From positions 806,001 to 870,000 of the forward strand of contig CAVQWR010000003.1 in NCBI GenBank assembly GCA_963717695.1: a stretch of 64,000 nucleotides of DNA, written 5' to 3'. The notes under the pieces were generated by a model that had not been told where the DNA came from, did no database searches, and saw only the letters and a list, made by a program, of their open reading frames with translations. A program made the translations under genes and the position numbers. Of the stretch, positions 9,388 to 19,445 are shown piece after piece; position 1 is the first letter of the stretch, and each line of letters opens with the position of its first letter. The stretch is from CAIWHR01 sp963717695. Lineage in GTDB: Bacteria; Pseudomonadota; Gammaproteobacteria; Burkholderiales; Casimicrobiaceae.

Positions 9388-10788
9388 CTACTGCAGCGTC
9401 TTCGCCTTCTCGAACGCTTCCTCGATCGTGCCGACCATGTAGAACGCCTGCTCGGGCAGCGCGTCGCATTCGCCGTCGACGATCATGCGGAAGCCCTTGA
9501 TCGTGTCCTTCAGCGACACGTACTTGCCGGGCGAGCCGGTGAACACTTCGGCGACGCTGAACGGCTGCGACAGGAAGCGCTGGATCTTGCGCGCGCGCGA
9601 TACCGCGAGCTTGTCTTCCGGCGAGAGCTCGTCCATGCCGAGGATCGCGATGATGTCGCGCAGTTCCTTGTAGCGCTGCAGCACCGACTGCACGCCGCGG
9701 GTCGTGTTGTAGTGCTCCTCGCCGATCACGTGCGGATCGACCTGGCGCGACGTCGAGTCGAGCGGATCGACCGCGGGATAGATGCCGAGCGACGCGATGT
9801 CGCGCGACAGCACGACGGTGGCGTCGAGATGGCCGAACGTCGTCGCCGGCGACGGATCGGTCAGGTCGTCGGCCGGAACGTACACCGCCTGGATCGACGT
9901 GATCGAGCCGGTCTTGGTGGAGGTGATCCGCTCCTGCAGGCGGCCCATCTCCTCGGCCAGCGTCGGCTGGTAGCCCACGGCGGAGGGCATCCGGCCGAGC
10001 AGCGCCGACACTTCGGTGCCGGCCAGCGTAAAGCGGTAGATGTTGTCGATGAAGAGCAGCACGTCGCGACCTCCGTCGCGGAAGTCCTCGGCGATCGTGA
10101 GGCCGGTCAGCGCGACGCGCAGGCGGTTTCCCGGCGGTTCGTTCATCTGACCGTACACCATCGCGACCTTCGACTTCGAGAGGTCGTCCTTGTCGATGAC
10201 GCCCGACTCTATCATCTCGTGATAGAAGTCGTTGCCCTCGCGCGTGCGCTCGCCGACCCCTGCGAACACCGACAGGCCCGAATGCGCCGTCGCGATGTTG
10301 TTGATGAGCTCCATCATCGTGACCGTCTTGCCGACGCCGGCGCCGCCGAACAGGCCGACCTTGCCGCCCTTGGCGAACGGACACATGAGGTCGATGACCT
10401 TGATGCCGGTCTCGAGGAGCTCCTGCGACGGCGAGAGCTCGTCGAACGACGGCGCGTTGCGGTGGATCGACATCGTCTTTTCCGCAGCCACCGGGCCACG
10501 TTCGTCGATCGGGCGGCCGAGCACGTCCATGATGCGGCCGAGCGTCTTGCCGCCGACCGGGACCGAGATCGGCGCGCCAGTGTTGACGACCTTCATGCCG
10601 CGGCGCAGGCCGTCCGACGAGCCGAGCGCGATGGTGCGCACGACGCCGTCGCCCAGCTGCTGCTCGACCTCGAGCGTCAGCCCGATCTCGTCCATCTTGA
10701 GCGCGTCGTAGATGTTGGGCAGCTCTTCGCGCTTGAATTCGACGTCGACGACGGCGCCGATGCACTGAACGATGGTTCCCTGATTCAT
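9388..10788 (-). CDS. atpD: ATP synthase F1 subunit beta
   Basis: The 466-aa catalytic subunit. The Walker A motif GGAGVGKT lies at residues 148-155. Other motifs are GERTREGNDFYHEM, the Walker B region VLLFIDNIYRFT, and ALLGRMPSAVGYQPTLAEEM. Length matches the family. The start ATG at 10786-10788 is preceded by GAGGACACC. The 138-nt spacer between atpG and atpD is long for an atp operon and holds a coupled 39-codon frame (see 10811-10930). Confidence 0.98.
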   Translation of the reverse strand: MNQGTIVQCIGAVVDVEFKREELPNIYDALKMDEIGLTLEVEQQLGDGVVRTIALGSSDGLRRGMKVVNTGAPISVPVGGKTLGRIMDVLGRPIDERGPVAAEKTMSIHRNAPSFDELSPSQELLETGIKVIDLMCPFAKGGKVGLFGGAGVGKTVTMMELINNIATAHSGLSVFAGVGERTREGNDFYHEMIESGVIDKDDLSKSKVAMVYGQMNEPPGNRLRVALTGLTIAEDFRDGGRDVLLFIDNIYRFTLAGTEVSALLGRMPSAVGYQPTLAEEMGRLQERITSTKTGSITSIQAVYVPADDLTDPSPATTFGHLDATVVLSRDIASLGIYPAVDPLDSTSRQVDPHVIGEEHYNTTRGVQSVLQRYKELRDIIAILGMDELSPEDKLAVSRARKIQRFLSQPFSVAEVFTGSPGKYVSLKDTIKGFRMIVDGECDALPEQAFYMVGTIEEAFEKAKTLQ

Positions 10789-10810
10789 GGTGTCCTCGAA
10801 GTTCGCTCTG

Positions 10811-10930
10811 CTAAGTCAATTCGCGGTTGCGCCGACGGTCCGTCGGACAGACCGCCGCGGCGTCGCCGACGGTCAGCGATCCCGTAACCTGAAGGTTGGT
10901 GATCGCCGAATTGTCGCGAAGCCTGGTCAT
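10811..10930 (-). CDS. Candidate 39-aa small ORF between atpG and atpD
   Basis: Its ATG overlaps the atpG stop as ATGA, and it ends with TAG 22 nt before atpD. The product begins MTRLRDNSAITNLQ and ends in a basic DRRRNRELT. It has no family resemblance, membrane segment or own ribosome-binding site. Its position would allow translational coupling from atpG towards atpD, but a chance frame in a GC-rich spacer is equally possible. Confidence 0.25.
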   Translation of the reverse strand: MTRLRDNSAITNLQVTGSLTVGDAAAVCPTDRRRNRELT

Positions 10931-11820
10931 ACCGCAGCCGCTCCACCGACGATTTCGGCGAGCTCCTTGGTGATGGCGGCCTGGCGTGTCTTGTTGTGGA
11001 TGAGCTGGAGCTCGTCGATGATGGTCGCGGCGTTGTCGGAGGCGGCGCGCATCGCCACCATCCGAGCCGACTGCTCGGAAGCCATGTTCTCGTTGACCAT
11101 CTGGAAGATCAGCGCCTCGACGTAGCGGCGCAGCATCGCGTCGAGCAGCTGCTTTGCGTCGGGCTCGTAGATGTAGTCCCACGATCCGGCCTGCGTGTCG
11201 GCGCGGAAGATCTCGCCGGCCCCCGGGGAACGGAACTGTTCGGGAATCGGCAGCATCGTGCCGTGCCGCGCCTCCTGCTTCATCGTGTTGATGAACGTCG
11301 TGAAGTAGACGTGTACCTCGTCGATCGATCCGCCCATGTACTTGTCGAACAGCACCTTGGCGGGTCCCACCAGCCGGTCGAGGTGAGGGCGGTCGCCGAG
11401 CTGGACCGCGCTCGCGATGACGTTCGCGCCGAGCCGCTGCAGGAAGCCCAGCCCGCGGCTGCCGATCGCCACGTAGTCGACGTCGATGCCCTTGGCTTGC
11501 CAGTCCTTGTGCTGCTGCAGCACGAGCCGCAGCACGTTGGTGTTGAGGCCGCCGCACAGGCCCTTGTCAGTCGTCACCACGATCGCGCCGACGCGCTTGA
11601 CCGCCTCGCGGCGGACGAGGAACGGGTGGCGGTACTCGGTGTTCGCCTTGGCGATGTGCATCGCGATCTGCAACGCACGCACGACATAGGGTCGCGACGC
11701 GCGCATCCGGTCCTGGGCCTTCTTCATCTTCGAGGCCGAGACCATCTCCATCGCCTTGGTGATCTTGCGCGTGCTTTGCACGCTCTTGATCTTGTTTCTT
11801 ATTTCCTTCGAGCCGGCCAT
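10927..11820 (-). CDS. atpG: ATP synthase F1 subunit gamma
   Basis: The 297-aa rotor-shaft subunit. The N-terminal coiled-coil helix begins MAGSKEIRNKIKSVQSTRKI, and the middle has VVTTDKGLCGGLNTN. The C-terminal helix carries the family signature EQSARMVAMRAASDNA followed by NKTRQAAITKELAEIVGGA. Length and both termini fit the family. It lies 89 nt downstream of atpA in the operon and precedes the small ORF and atpD. Confidence 0.97.
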   Translation of the reverse strand: MAGSKEIRNKIKSVQSTRKITKAMEMVSASKMKKAQDRMRASRPYVVRALQIAMHIAKANTEYRHPFLVRREAVKRVGAIVVTTDKGLCGGLNTNVLRLVLQQHKDWQAKGIDVDYVAIGSRGLGFLQRLGANVIASAVQLGDRPHLDRLVGPAKVLFDKYMGGSIDEVHVYFTTFINTMKQEARHGTMLPIPEQFRSPGAGEIFRADTQAGSWDYIYEPDAKQLLDAMLRRYVEALIFQMVNENMASEQSARMVAMRAASDNAATIIDELQLIHNKTRQAAITKELAEIVGGAAAV

Positions 11821-11909
11821 GCGTCGTGTCCTGGATTACGTTCGGCGTTGCGGGTTGCGCAGAAACGGGCGGCGCGGTCTTCCGGCGACCGCCCGGCGCC
11901 CTGCCTGCA

Positions 11910-13451
<1,542 letters not shown>

Positions 13452-13505
13452 GATGTCCTCGCGGCGCGCCGGCGGTGGATTCCGCCGGCGTCATCGTAGT
13501 TTCAG

Positions 13506-14043
13506 TTAGGCCCGCAAATGGGTCGCCATCGCAGAGAGCTGCGCCTCGATCGTGCCGTCGATTACCGTGTCGCCGACGGTGATGCGGGCGCCGCCGATCA
13601 GCGCCGGGTCGACGTTGACGGAGGTCTCGATCTTCTTGCCGAAATGCCGCTCCAGCGCGCCCGTGAGCTCGGCGAGCTCGGCGTCCGACAGCGGGAAGGC
13701 ACTGTCGATCCGTGCGCGCGCCAGGCCGTCGGCGCCGTCCTTCAGCGCTTCGAACAGCGCAGCGATCTGCGGCAGGACGCCGACCCGATCGGCCTCGACC
13801 AGAACGCGCACGAAGCTGCTTCCCCTGCGGATCCAGCCGGTCGCCGCAGAGCGACAGCAGCAGCGCTTCCTTGTCGCCCGCGGTGAGCCTCGGGTTGTCG
13901 AGCGCGCCGGCCACCTTCGGGTCGGCAACGACGCTCCCGAGCAGGCGCAGCATCTGCGACCACACCGGCAGCGCGTTGCCTTCGCGCGCGAGCCGGAACG
14001 CCGCTTCGGCGTAGGGCCGTGCAATCGTCGTCAGTTCGGCCAT
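13506..14043 (-). CDS. atpH: ATP synthase F1 subunit delta, frameshifted
   Basis: The peripheral-stalk subunit that joins F1 to subunit b, about 178 aa if repaired. The N-terminal helical domain (MAELTTIARPYAEAAFRLAR) and the C-terminal part (SSFVRVLVEADRVG through VGDTVIDGTIEAQLSAM) are both intact but in different frames. The break lies in a GGGG run near 13825-13830. Removing one G turns QGKQLRA into QGSSFVRV and restores the frame. The span is 538 nt (3n+1). An inactive atpH inside an otherwise perfect atp operon is implausible, so I treat this as a homopolymer sequencing error. Confidence 0.92.
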
Positions 14044-14053
14044 CGCGGTTCCG

Positions 14054-14524
14054 TCAGAGCTGCTGCCGGATCGCCGCCAGCAGGTCGGCGTGCGCCTTCG
14101 GATCGACCTCGCGCTTCAGGATCTTCGCGGCGCCCGCCACGGCGAGGTCGGCAACCTGCCCGCGCAGCGCTTCCTTCGCGCGGGAGACCTCCTGGCCGAT
14201 CTCCGCCTTCGCGGCGGCGAGGATGCGGTCGGCCTCGGCCTTCGCATCCGCCTTGGCGGCGTCGATCGTCTCGCTCTTCAGCTTCTCGCCCTGCGCGATG
14301 ATCTCGGAGCTCCGCGATTTCGCCTCGGTCAGCATGTCGGCGATGCGCTTCTCGGCGCTCGCGAGGTTCTGCCGGCCGGATTCGCCGGCGGCGATGCCGT
14401 CGGCGATGTGCTTCTGCCGCGTCTCGATCGCGCGCATCAGCGGCGGCCACACGAACTTCGCCGTGAACAAGATGAACGCGAAGAACGCGACGGCCTGCAT
14501 GAACAGCGTGAAATTGATGTTCAT
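14054..14524 (-). CDS. atpF: ATP synthase Fo subunit b
   Basis: A 156-aa peripheral-stalk subunit. One N-terminal membrane helix (about residues 5-25, FTLFMQAVAFFAFILFTAKF) is followed by a long charged coiled coil rich in Ala, Lys and Glu (AKSRSSEIIAQGEKLKSETI...). Length equals the usual 156 aa of E. coli subunit b. The start ATG at 14522-14524 follows a GAGGGAAAGCC leader. It lies between atpE (36 nt) and atpH (10 nt). Confidence 0.97.
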   Translation of the reverse strand: MNINFTLFMQAVAFFAFILFTAKFVWPPLMRAIETRQKHIADGIAAGESGRQNLASAEKRIADMLTEAKSRSSEIIAQGEKLKSETIDAAKADAKAEADRILAAAKAEIGQEVSRAKEALRGQVADLAVAGAAKILKREVDPKAHADLLAAIRQQL

Positions 14525-14560
14525 GGCTTTCCCTCGGTCAAGTGATGTCCGGCACGCACC

Positions 14561-14830
14561 CTACTTGAGCTGGCCGAGCAGCGGGTTCGCGAAGGCGAAC
14601 AACAGCGCGAGACCCACGCCGATGATGAACGACGCGTCGATCAGGCCGAGCAGCAGGAACACCTTGGCCTGCAGCTGCGGCATGAGCTCGGGCTGGCGCG
14701 CGGCGCCTTCGAGGAAGCGCGAGCACATGATGCCGACGCCGACGCAGGCGCCCAGGGCACCGAGGCCGATGATGAGGCCGATGCCGATGCCGGAGTACGC
14801 CAGGATCATTGCGGTGAGTTGCGGGTCCAT
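14561..14830 (-). CDS. atpE: ATP synthase Fo subunit c
   Basis: The 89-aa proteolipid of the rotor ring. Two transmembrane helices are separated by the polar loop ARQPELMPQLQ. Helix 1 is glycine-rich (GIGIGLIIGLGALGACVGVG). The ion-binding carboxylate is Asp in GLIDASFIIGVG on helix 2. The start at 14828-14830 follows an AAGGAAAG ribosome-binding site, appropriate for a highly translated gene. The 46-nt spacer to atpB is typical. Confidence 0.97.
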   Translation of the reverse strand: MDPQLTAMILAYSGIGIGLIIGLGALGACVGVGIMCSRFLEGAARQPELMPQLQAKVFLLLGLIDASFIIGVGLALLFAFANPLLGQLK

Positions 14831-14876
14831 GTCTTTCCTTTCTTGAGCAGGGTGAACGGTGTGACGAAGTAGAACG

Positions 14877-15701
14877 TCAGTGATGCTCGTGCGCCATCGA
14901 GATGTAGACGATGGTCAGCATCATGAAGATGTAGGCCTGCAGCACGACGATCAGGATGTGGAAGATCGACCAGCCGAGGGAGAGCAGCGCGCCGAACGCG
15001 ATGCCGGCCATCCCGGTGGCGGCCCACATGCCGAGCAGCATGAAGATGATCTCGCCGGCGTACATGTTTCCGTAGAGCCGCAGCGAGTGCGACAGCGGCT
15101 TCGACACGTACTCGACGAGCTGGAACATCAGGTTGAAGACGACCAGCAGCGGTGCTATCCAGATCGGCTTCAGTCCGAACGGCTGCGAAACGAGCTCGTA
15201 CAGCCAGCCGCCCAGGCCTTTGATCTTGATGCTGTAGTAGATCATCATCGCGAACACCGAGAGCGCGAGCGCGAACGTGGTGTTCACGTCGGCCGTCGGC
15301 ACGCCGCGCCACGTGTGCTGGCGCAGCACGTGCTCGTAGAGCCACGACATGATGTCGATGGGCAGGAAATCCATCGCGTTCATCATCAGAACCAGCACGA
15401 ACGTCGTCAGCGCGATCGGTGCGACGATCTTGCTCTCGCCGTGATAGATCCCCTTGACCTCGCCGTTGACGAAGCCCACGGCGAGCTCGACGAACGCCTG
15501 CGTCTTCGACGGCACGCCCGAGGTGGCCTTGCGCGTCACGAGCCAGAGGAAGCCCATCGTGATAACCCCTAGGACGAGCGTCGTCAGCAGCGTATCCCAG
15601 TGCAGCGTCCAGAATCCGCCGCCCTCCCTGACCGGGCTGGCGAGGAACGTGAGGTGGTGCTGGATGTACTCGGTGGGATTGAGTTCGGTGCCTTCAGCCA
15701 T
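14877..15701 (-). CDS. atpB: ATP synthase Fo subunit a
   Basis: A 274-aa integral membrane subunit forming the proton half-channels. Several membrane helices are evident. The essential arginine lies in KPLSHSLRLYGNMYAGE, and the C-terminal helix is followed by a His-rich end (SMAHEHH). The N-terminus MAEGTELNPTEYIQHH is typical of betaproteobacteria. The start ATG at 15699-15701 overlaps the end of atpI by eight bases. Confidence 0.97.
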   Translation of the reverse strand: MAEGTELNPTEYIQHHLTFLASPVREGGGFWTLHWDTLLTTLVLGVITMGFLWLVTRKATSGVPSKTQAFVELAVGFVNGEVKGIYHGESKIVAPIALTTFVLVLMMNAMDFLPIDIMSWLYEHVLRQHTWRGVPTADVNTTFALALSVFAMMIYYSIKIKGLGGWLYELVSQPFGLKPIWIAPLLVVFNLMFQLVEYVSKPLSHSLRLYGNMYAGEIIFMLLGMWAATGMAGIAFGALLSLGWSIFHILIVVLQAYIFMMLTIVYISMAHEHH

Positions 15702-16116
15702 CGCCTTGCTTTCCGGGTTCCCTGTCGTTCACGAAAAACGCCATGCTGAACACGATCACGGTCGCCATGAACGCCGCGATCACCGCCATCGGAACCACGT
15801 TGGCATACGCCGTCAGCGCGAGCCACAATCCGACAACGATCACGATCACCTTGCCCGCTTCCGCGCGAAAGAGCGCGATAAGCGTCGTGCCCGCGCCGGG
15901 CACCGGCGTGCTGCCGAGGCCCAGACCCAGCAGGAACGCGTAAATGACGCCTGCCGCGAGATTCACGCCGCCGCCGAGCAGCGCCGACACTGCGCCCGGC
16001 ACCCCTGCCACCGCACCCGCGATCCCCGCGGCCGCCGCCGTGACGATGACCTGCCACCTCAATACGGTGCGGATGGGCCGGGTCTTGAGCGGGGGGAGCA
16101 CGCGGTGCGCGCGCAC
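15694..16116 (-). CDS. atpI: ATP synthase subunit I (AtpI)
   Basis: A small membrane protein of about 140 aa that assists c-ring assembly. Four hydrophobic segments are visible, starting with VIVTAAAAGIAGAVAGVPG. The frame is open up to an ATG at 16224. However, the operon's TATAAT promoter (16157-16162) lies inside that extension, so the transcript would begin near 16150. I therefore choose the GTG at 16114-16116, giving an N-terminus VRAHRVLPPLKTRPIRTV, which also looks like a normal cytoplasmic lead-in. It is the first gene of the atp operon and overlaps atpB by eight bases. Confidence 0.85.
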   Translation of the reverse strand: MRAHRVLPPLKTRPIRTVLRWQVIVTAAAAGIAGAVAGVPGAVSALLGGGVNLAAGVIYAFLLGLGLGSTPVPGAGTTLIALFRAEAGKVIVIVVGLWLALTAYANVVPMAVIAAFMATVIVFSMAFFVNDREPGKQGDG

Positions 16117-16156
16117 GTTTTCTCGTGCGTGCGCTTCGGGCAAAAGCAAACGCGAA

Positions 16157-16186
16157 ATTATAACGGTTTGCCGCACTGCTCCGCAA
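16157..16186 (-). promoter_or_regulatory. Sigma70-type promoter of the atp operon
   Basis: On the minus strand TTGCGG (16181-16186) and a perfect TATAAT (16157-16162) are separated by 18 bases, 40 nt upstream of the chosen atpI GTG. The surrounding bases are clearly AT-richer than the flanks. It is the best promoter upstream of the nine-gene operon. Confidence 0.65.
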
Positions 16187-16247
16187 TGAAATGTTGCGGT
16201 GCAGCCGCGGACAAAAGCCCGCAACTTCAGTCGGATTTACGTCCGGC

Positions 16248-16517
16248 CTAACCGCCGGTCAGCGCGCCGACGATCATCAGTTCGCCGTCCGGCCGAACCG
16301 CGGTCGCGAGGTCGCGCGCAAGAACGCCGTCGACGAAGATCTTGATGTGCGCCCGGATCGCGCCCTGCTCGTCGACGATCCGAAAGCGCATGCCGGGAAA
16401 GCGCTCGTTGAGCGCTTGCAGCGCATCGCCGAGCGTCGCCGCCGGCGCCAGCGCGAGCTCGACGTTCTTCGCGCCGTTCGTGTACGACAGCAGGAGCCCC
16501 GGGATGCGCACGTTCAT
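16248..16517 (-). CDS. MoaD/ThiS-family ubiquitin-like sulfur-carrier protein
   Basis: An 89-aa beta-grasp protein ending in LTGG. The C-terminal Gly-Gly is the site of thiocarboxylate or conjugate formation in MoaD and ThiS. The start ATG (16515-16517) leads to MNVRIPGLLLSYTNGAKNVEL, and the central part ALQALNERFPGMRFRIVDE is typical of MoaD-like proteins. It lies 23 nt downstream of the beta-propeller gene on the same strand. No MoaE, ThiG or activating-enzyme gene is nearby, so it is probably not a dedicated molybdopterin subunit. Its partner is unknown. Confidence 0.85.
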   Translation of the reverse strand: MNVRIPGLLLSYTNGAKNVELALAPAATLGDALQALNERFPGMRFRIVDEQGAIRAHIKIFVDGVLARDLATAVRPDGELMIVGALTGG

Positions 16518-16540
16518 GCGACGCGACTCCGACCCGCGCG

Positions 16541-17690
16541 CTAAGTGGACTCGACCGCGTAGATCTCGGGCAGGTGCCGGGCGAGGCATTTCCACGTACG
16601 CCCCTCGTCCCTGCTCCCCCAGACTTCGCCGCTGGTCGTGCCGAAGTAGACGCCGACCGTGGCGGCAGCGTCGACGGTCATCGCCTGGCGCTTCACCGTC
16701 CACCATGCCTGCGCCGCGGGAAAGCCCGTCGCCTGGCGCTGCCACGTCCGGCCGCCGTTGACCGAGCGGTACGCCGCCGGCTTGCCGCCGGGCGACACCC
16801 GCGGCCAGACGCTGGTCCCGTCCATCGGGAACACCCACAGCGTGTCGGGGTCGCGCGGATGCAGCACCATCGGCAGCCCGATCGAGCCGACCGACTTCGG
16901 CATCGCCGCGCCGATGTCGGTCCAGCGCGTCGCCGGTCGGTCGAGCCGGTAGATGCCGCAGTGGTTCTGGTGATAGAGCCGGTCCGGCATGCAGCGGATG
17001 CATCCGCATGCAGTGCGGATCGTGCCCGTATTCGGGATACGGATCGGGGAAGAAGTCGGCACGCACGCCTTCGTTCAGCGGATGCCAGTCGGCGCCCGCA
17101 TCGGTCGATTCGAAGATGCCGCCGCCCGACATCCCGATGTAGAGATGCTTCGGATCACGCGGGTCGACCAGGATCGAGTGGAGCTTCGGGCCATCCGGCG
17201 TGCCGTCCTGGTCGCCGCCGCACCAGGCCTTGCGCTTCGGATGCTCGTTGAAGCCGTCGACGCCCACCCAGGTCGCGCCGCCGTCGGTCGAGCGGAAGAG
17301 TCCCTGCGGCGACGTGCCCGCGTACCACACGCCCGGCTGCGACGCGTGGCCCGGCGTCAGCCAGAACGTGTGGTCGACGCTGCGCGTGCCGCCCGGCTTG
17401 AACGCCGGCGGCGTGGCGGCCTCCTTCCACGTCCGGCCGCGATCGGTGGAGCGGAACACCGTCGGGCCGAGGTGGCCCGTGCGCGCGGCGACGAGGAGCG
17501 TCTTCCGGTCGCGCGGATCCTGCACCGCGTGATGCACGATGCTGCCGAGAAAATGCGGACCGGCAAGCTTCCACGTGCGCCGCGCGGCATCGCTCGCGAG
17601 CGTCCAGAGGCCCTTGCGGGTCGCGATCAACAAGCCGGTGCCCGTCGCCCGGCGCGCCGCGGTCGCGCCCTTCCTGGTTCCCGTCGCCAT
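16541..17690 (-). CDS. BNR/Asp-box beta-propeller (sialidase- or VPS10-like), frameshifted
   Basis: A protein of about 382 aa made of repeated beta-propeller blades. At least five Asp-box-like motifs are visible: STDRGRTW, STDGGATW, STDAGADW, SVNGGRTW and SRDEGRTW. There is no signal peptide: the N-terminus (MATGTRKGATAARRATG) is basic, and LLIATRKGLWTL follows. The catalytic residues of true sialidases are not apparent. The frame breaks near 16985-16995 between HPLH and PDRLYHQNHCG; the span is 3n+1, fitting one extra base. It is upstream of, and probably cotranscribed with, the MoaD-like gene. Its function is unknown. Confidence 0.85.
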
Positions 17691-17831
17691 GTTCGTCCTC
17701 CGGAACAGTCGAGCCGGCAAAGCTACCGCGCCTGCGCAAACCCGGCAAGAGGGAGGGGTTGAATTCGCGCGGCGAAGGCTGCGATTCTCCAACGTTTCGC
17801 AGCACACTCAATCAAACCGCGAGGAGCGCGC

Positions 17832-18338
17832 ATGACGATCAAGGTGGGCGACAAGCTGCCGGCCGGCACACTGTCCGAATTCATCGAAGTCGAAGGCAAC
17901 GGCTGCAGCATCGGTCCGAACGAATTCAAGGTCGACGACCTCACTCGCGGGAAGAAGGTCGTGATCTTCGGCCTGCCCGGCGCGTTCACGCCGACATGCT
18001 CGGCGAAGCACGTGCCAGGCTACGTCGCCGCCATCGACAGGCTGAAGGCGAAGGGCGTCGACGACGTGATCTGCATGTCGGTCAACGACGCATTCGTGAT
18101 GGGTGCGTGGGCGCGCGACCAGAAATCCGGCGGCAAGGTGCGGATGATGGGCGACGGCAGCGCGACCTACACCAAGGCGCTCGGCCTCGAGCTCGATCTC
18201 AACGCGCGGGGCATGGGGACGCGCTGCCAGCGCTTTTCGATGCTGGTCGACAACGGCGTCGTGAAGACGCTCAACATCGAGGCGCCGGGCAAGTTCGAGG
18301 TCTCCGACGCCGACACGATGCTGAAGCAGCTCGGCTGA
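17832..18338 (+). CDS. Peroxiredoxin (Prx5/AhpE-type thioredoxin fold)
   Basis: A 168-aa atypical peroxiredoxin that reduces peroxides with thioredoxin, glutaredoxin or glutathione. The peroxidatic cysteine lies in PGAFTPTCSAKHVPGY (about residue 56). The Prx5 motif SVNDAFVMGAW and the resolving region GMGTRCQRFSM follow. The start ATG at 17832 is preceded by GAGGAGCGC. It is the only plus-strand gene between the atp operon and mnmG and is divergent from the beta-propeller gene. A GNRA-loop hairpin follows its stop. Confidence 0.93.
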   Translation: MTIKVGDKLPAGTLSEFIEVEGNGCSIGPNEFKVDDLTRGKKVVIFGLPGAFTPTCSAKHVPGYVAAIDRLKAKGVDDVICMSVNDAFVMGAWARDQKSGGKVRMMGDGSATYTKALGLELDLNARGMGTRCQRFSMLVDNGVVKTLNIEAPGKFEVSDADTMLKQLG

Positions 18339-18339
18339 G

Positions 18340-18475
18340 CGAGGCGGGCTCGGCCGTGAGGCCGAGCCAAGGCCCGAAGGGCGCGTCGCCGAGCGATGGA
18401 GGTCGGCCGACAATAGGACCGTCGTCAGCCGCCATCGGCGGTGGAGGCCGACGGCTGAGCGAGGCGGACGGGGGC
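18340..18475. repeat. Dispersed GC-rich repeat, copy 1, with a hairpin at 18347-18368
   Basis: This non-coding stretch starts with a perfect 9-bp stem and GTGA loop just after the peroxiredoxin stop. It then contains the core aggcccgaagggcgcgtc followed by gagcgatgg and ggccgaca. The same core and tail recur at 50.56-50.76 kb. No U-tract follows the hairpin, so it may or may not terminate transcription. Confidence 0.6.
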
Positions 18476-18533
18476 CGTCGCGTCAGAGGCGGGGTCGTCA
18501 CCTCGCGGCGGCCGGATTCCGCTTTTGTACCGA

Positions 18534-18565
18534 AGGTGCCGGCGGGCCCGCCCGAGCCGGCACCT
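18534..18565. terminator. Stem-loop at the end of parB
   Basis: A perfect 10-bp inverted repeat (18534-18543 with 18556-18565) and a 12-base GC-rich loop reach into the first base of the parB stop codon. No U-tract follows in either direction, so it may stabilise the mRNA end or act as a weak terminator. Confidence 0.35.
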
Positions 18566-19422
18566 CAACGGCGTTTCAGCTTGGCGACAATTCCGTCGAG
18601 CTGATCGAGGCTCGAGTAGGCGATGACGACGCGACCGGCGCCCGCCTTGCCGGGCTCGATCGCGACCTTCGCGCCGAGTGCATCGGCAAGCTCGGTGGTG
18701 AGCCGCGCGAGATCCGGGTCGGCGGCACGCGCGCCGCTTTTCGCCTTGTGCTTCGCCGGATGCGCCATGCGGTGCGCGAGGCGTTCGGTCTCGCGCACCG
18801 ACAGTCCCTGCGCGACGACGCGCGCGGCCGCGGCCACCTGCTGGCCCGCGGCGAGGCTCAGGAGCGAGCGCGCGTGTCCCATGTCGATCTGTCCGGACAA
18901 CAGATATTCCTGCACGGGCTTCGCGAGCTCGCGCAGGCGCAGCAGGTTGGTGACCGCGCTGCGCGAGCGGCCGACGGCTTTCGCCGCGGCGTCGTGCGTC
19001 AGGCCGAATTCGTCGATCAGCCGCTGCAGCCCGTGCGCTTCCTCCAGCGGATTCAGGTCCTCGCGCTGGATGTTCTCGATCAGCGCCAGCGCGAGCGCCG
19101 ACTGATCGGGCACCGACTTCACGAGCGCCGGCACGCTGGTGAGCCCCGCGCGCTGCGCGGCGCGCCAGCGCCGTTCGCCGGCGATGATCTCGAAGCGCCC
19201 GCCTTCGACGGGCCGCACGAGGATCGGCTGCATGATGCCCTGCTCGCGAATGGAGCTCGCGAGCTCCGCAAGCGACGCGTCGTCCATGCGCGTGCGCGGC
19301 TGGTACTTGCCGGGACGGATGCGATCGATCGCGAGCGTCTGCAGCGATTCCTGCGCCGGCGCCTCGTCGGCGCCGCCCAGCAGCGCGTCGAGACCGCGGC
19401 CGAGGCCCTTGGGTCGAATCAT
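18565..19422 (-). CDS. parB: Chromosome-partitioning protein ParB (Spo0J)
   Basis: A 285-aa CTP-dependent DNA clamp that loads at parS and spreads. The N-terminus MIRPKGLGRGLDALLGG is the ParA-stimulating region. The CTPase/ParB domain has GKYQPRTRMDD and the box II motif GERRWRAAQRAG. The parS-reading helix-turn-helix includes LTHDAAAKAVGRSRSAV. A C-terminal dimerisation domain ends in IVAKLKRR. The start ATG at 19420-19422 follows GGAGAGACC. It lies 23 nt downstream of parA in the mnmG-rsmG-parA-parB cluster. Its likely targets are the three parS-type sites at 23060-23255. Confidence 0.97.
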   Translation of the reverse strand: MIRPKGLGRGLDALLGGADEAPAQESLQTLAIDRIRPGKYQPRTRMDDASLAELASSIREQGIMQPILVRPVEGGRFEIIAGERRWRAAQRAGLTSVPALVKSVPDQSALALALIENIQREDLNPLEEAHGLQRLIDEFGLTHDAAAKAVGRSRSAVTNLLRLRELAKPVQEYLLSGQIDMGHARSLLSLAAGQQVAAAARVVAQGLSVRETERLAHRMAHPAKHKAKSGARAADPDLARLTTELADALGAKVAIEPGKAGAGRVVIAYSSLDQLDGIVAKLKRR

Positions 19423-19445
19423 CTTGGTCTCTCCGGGAGAATCGG

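Noticed and set aside
13506..14043. atpH and the other frameshifted genes as pseudogenes
   Set aside because: Both halves are fully conserved, the operons around them are intact and several are essential; sequencing indels explain them better.
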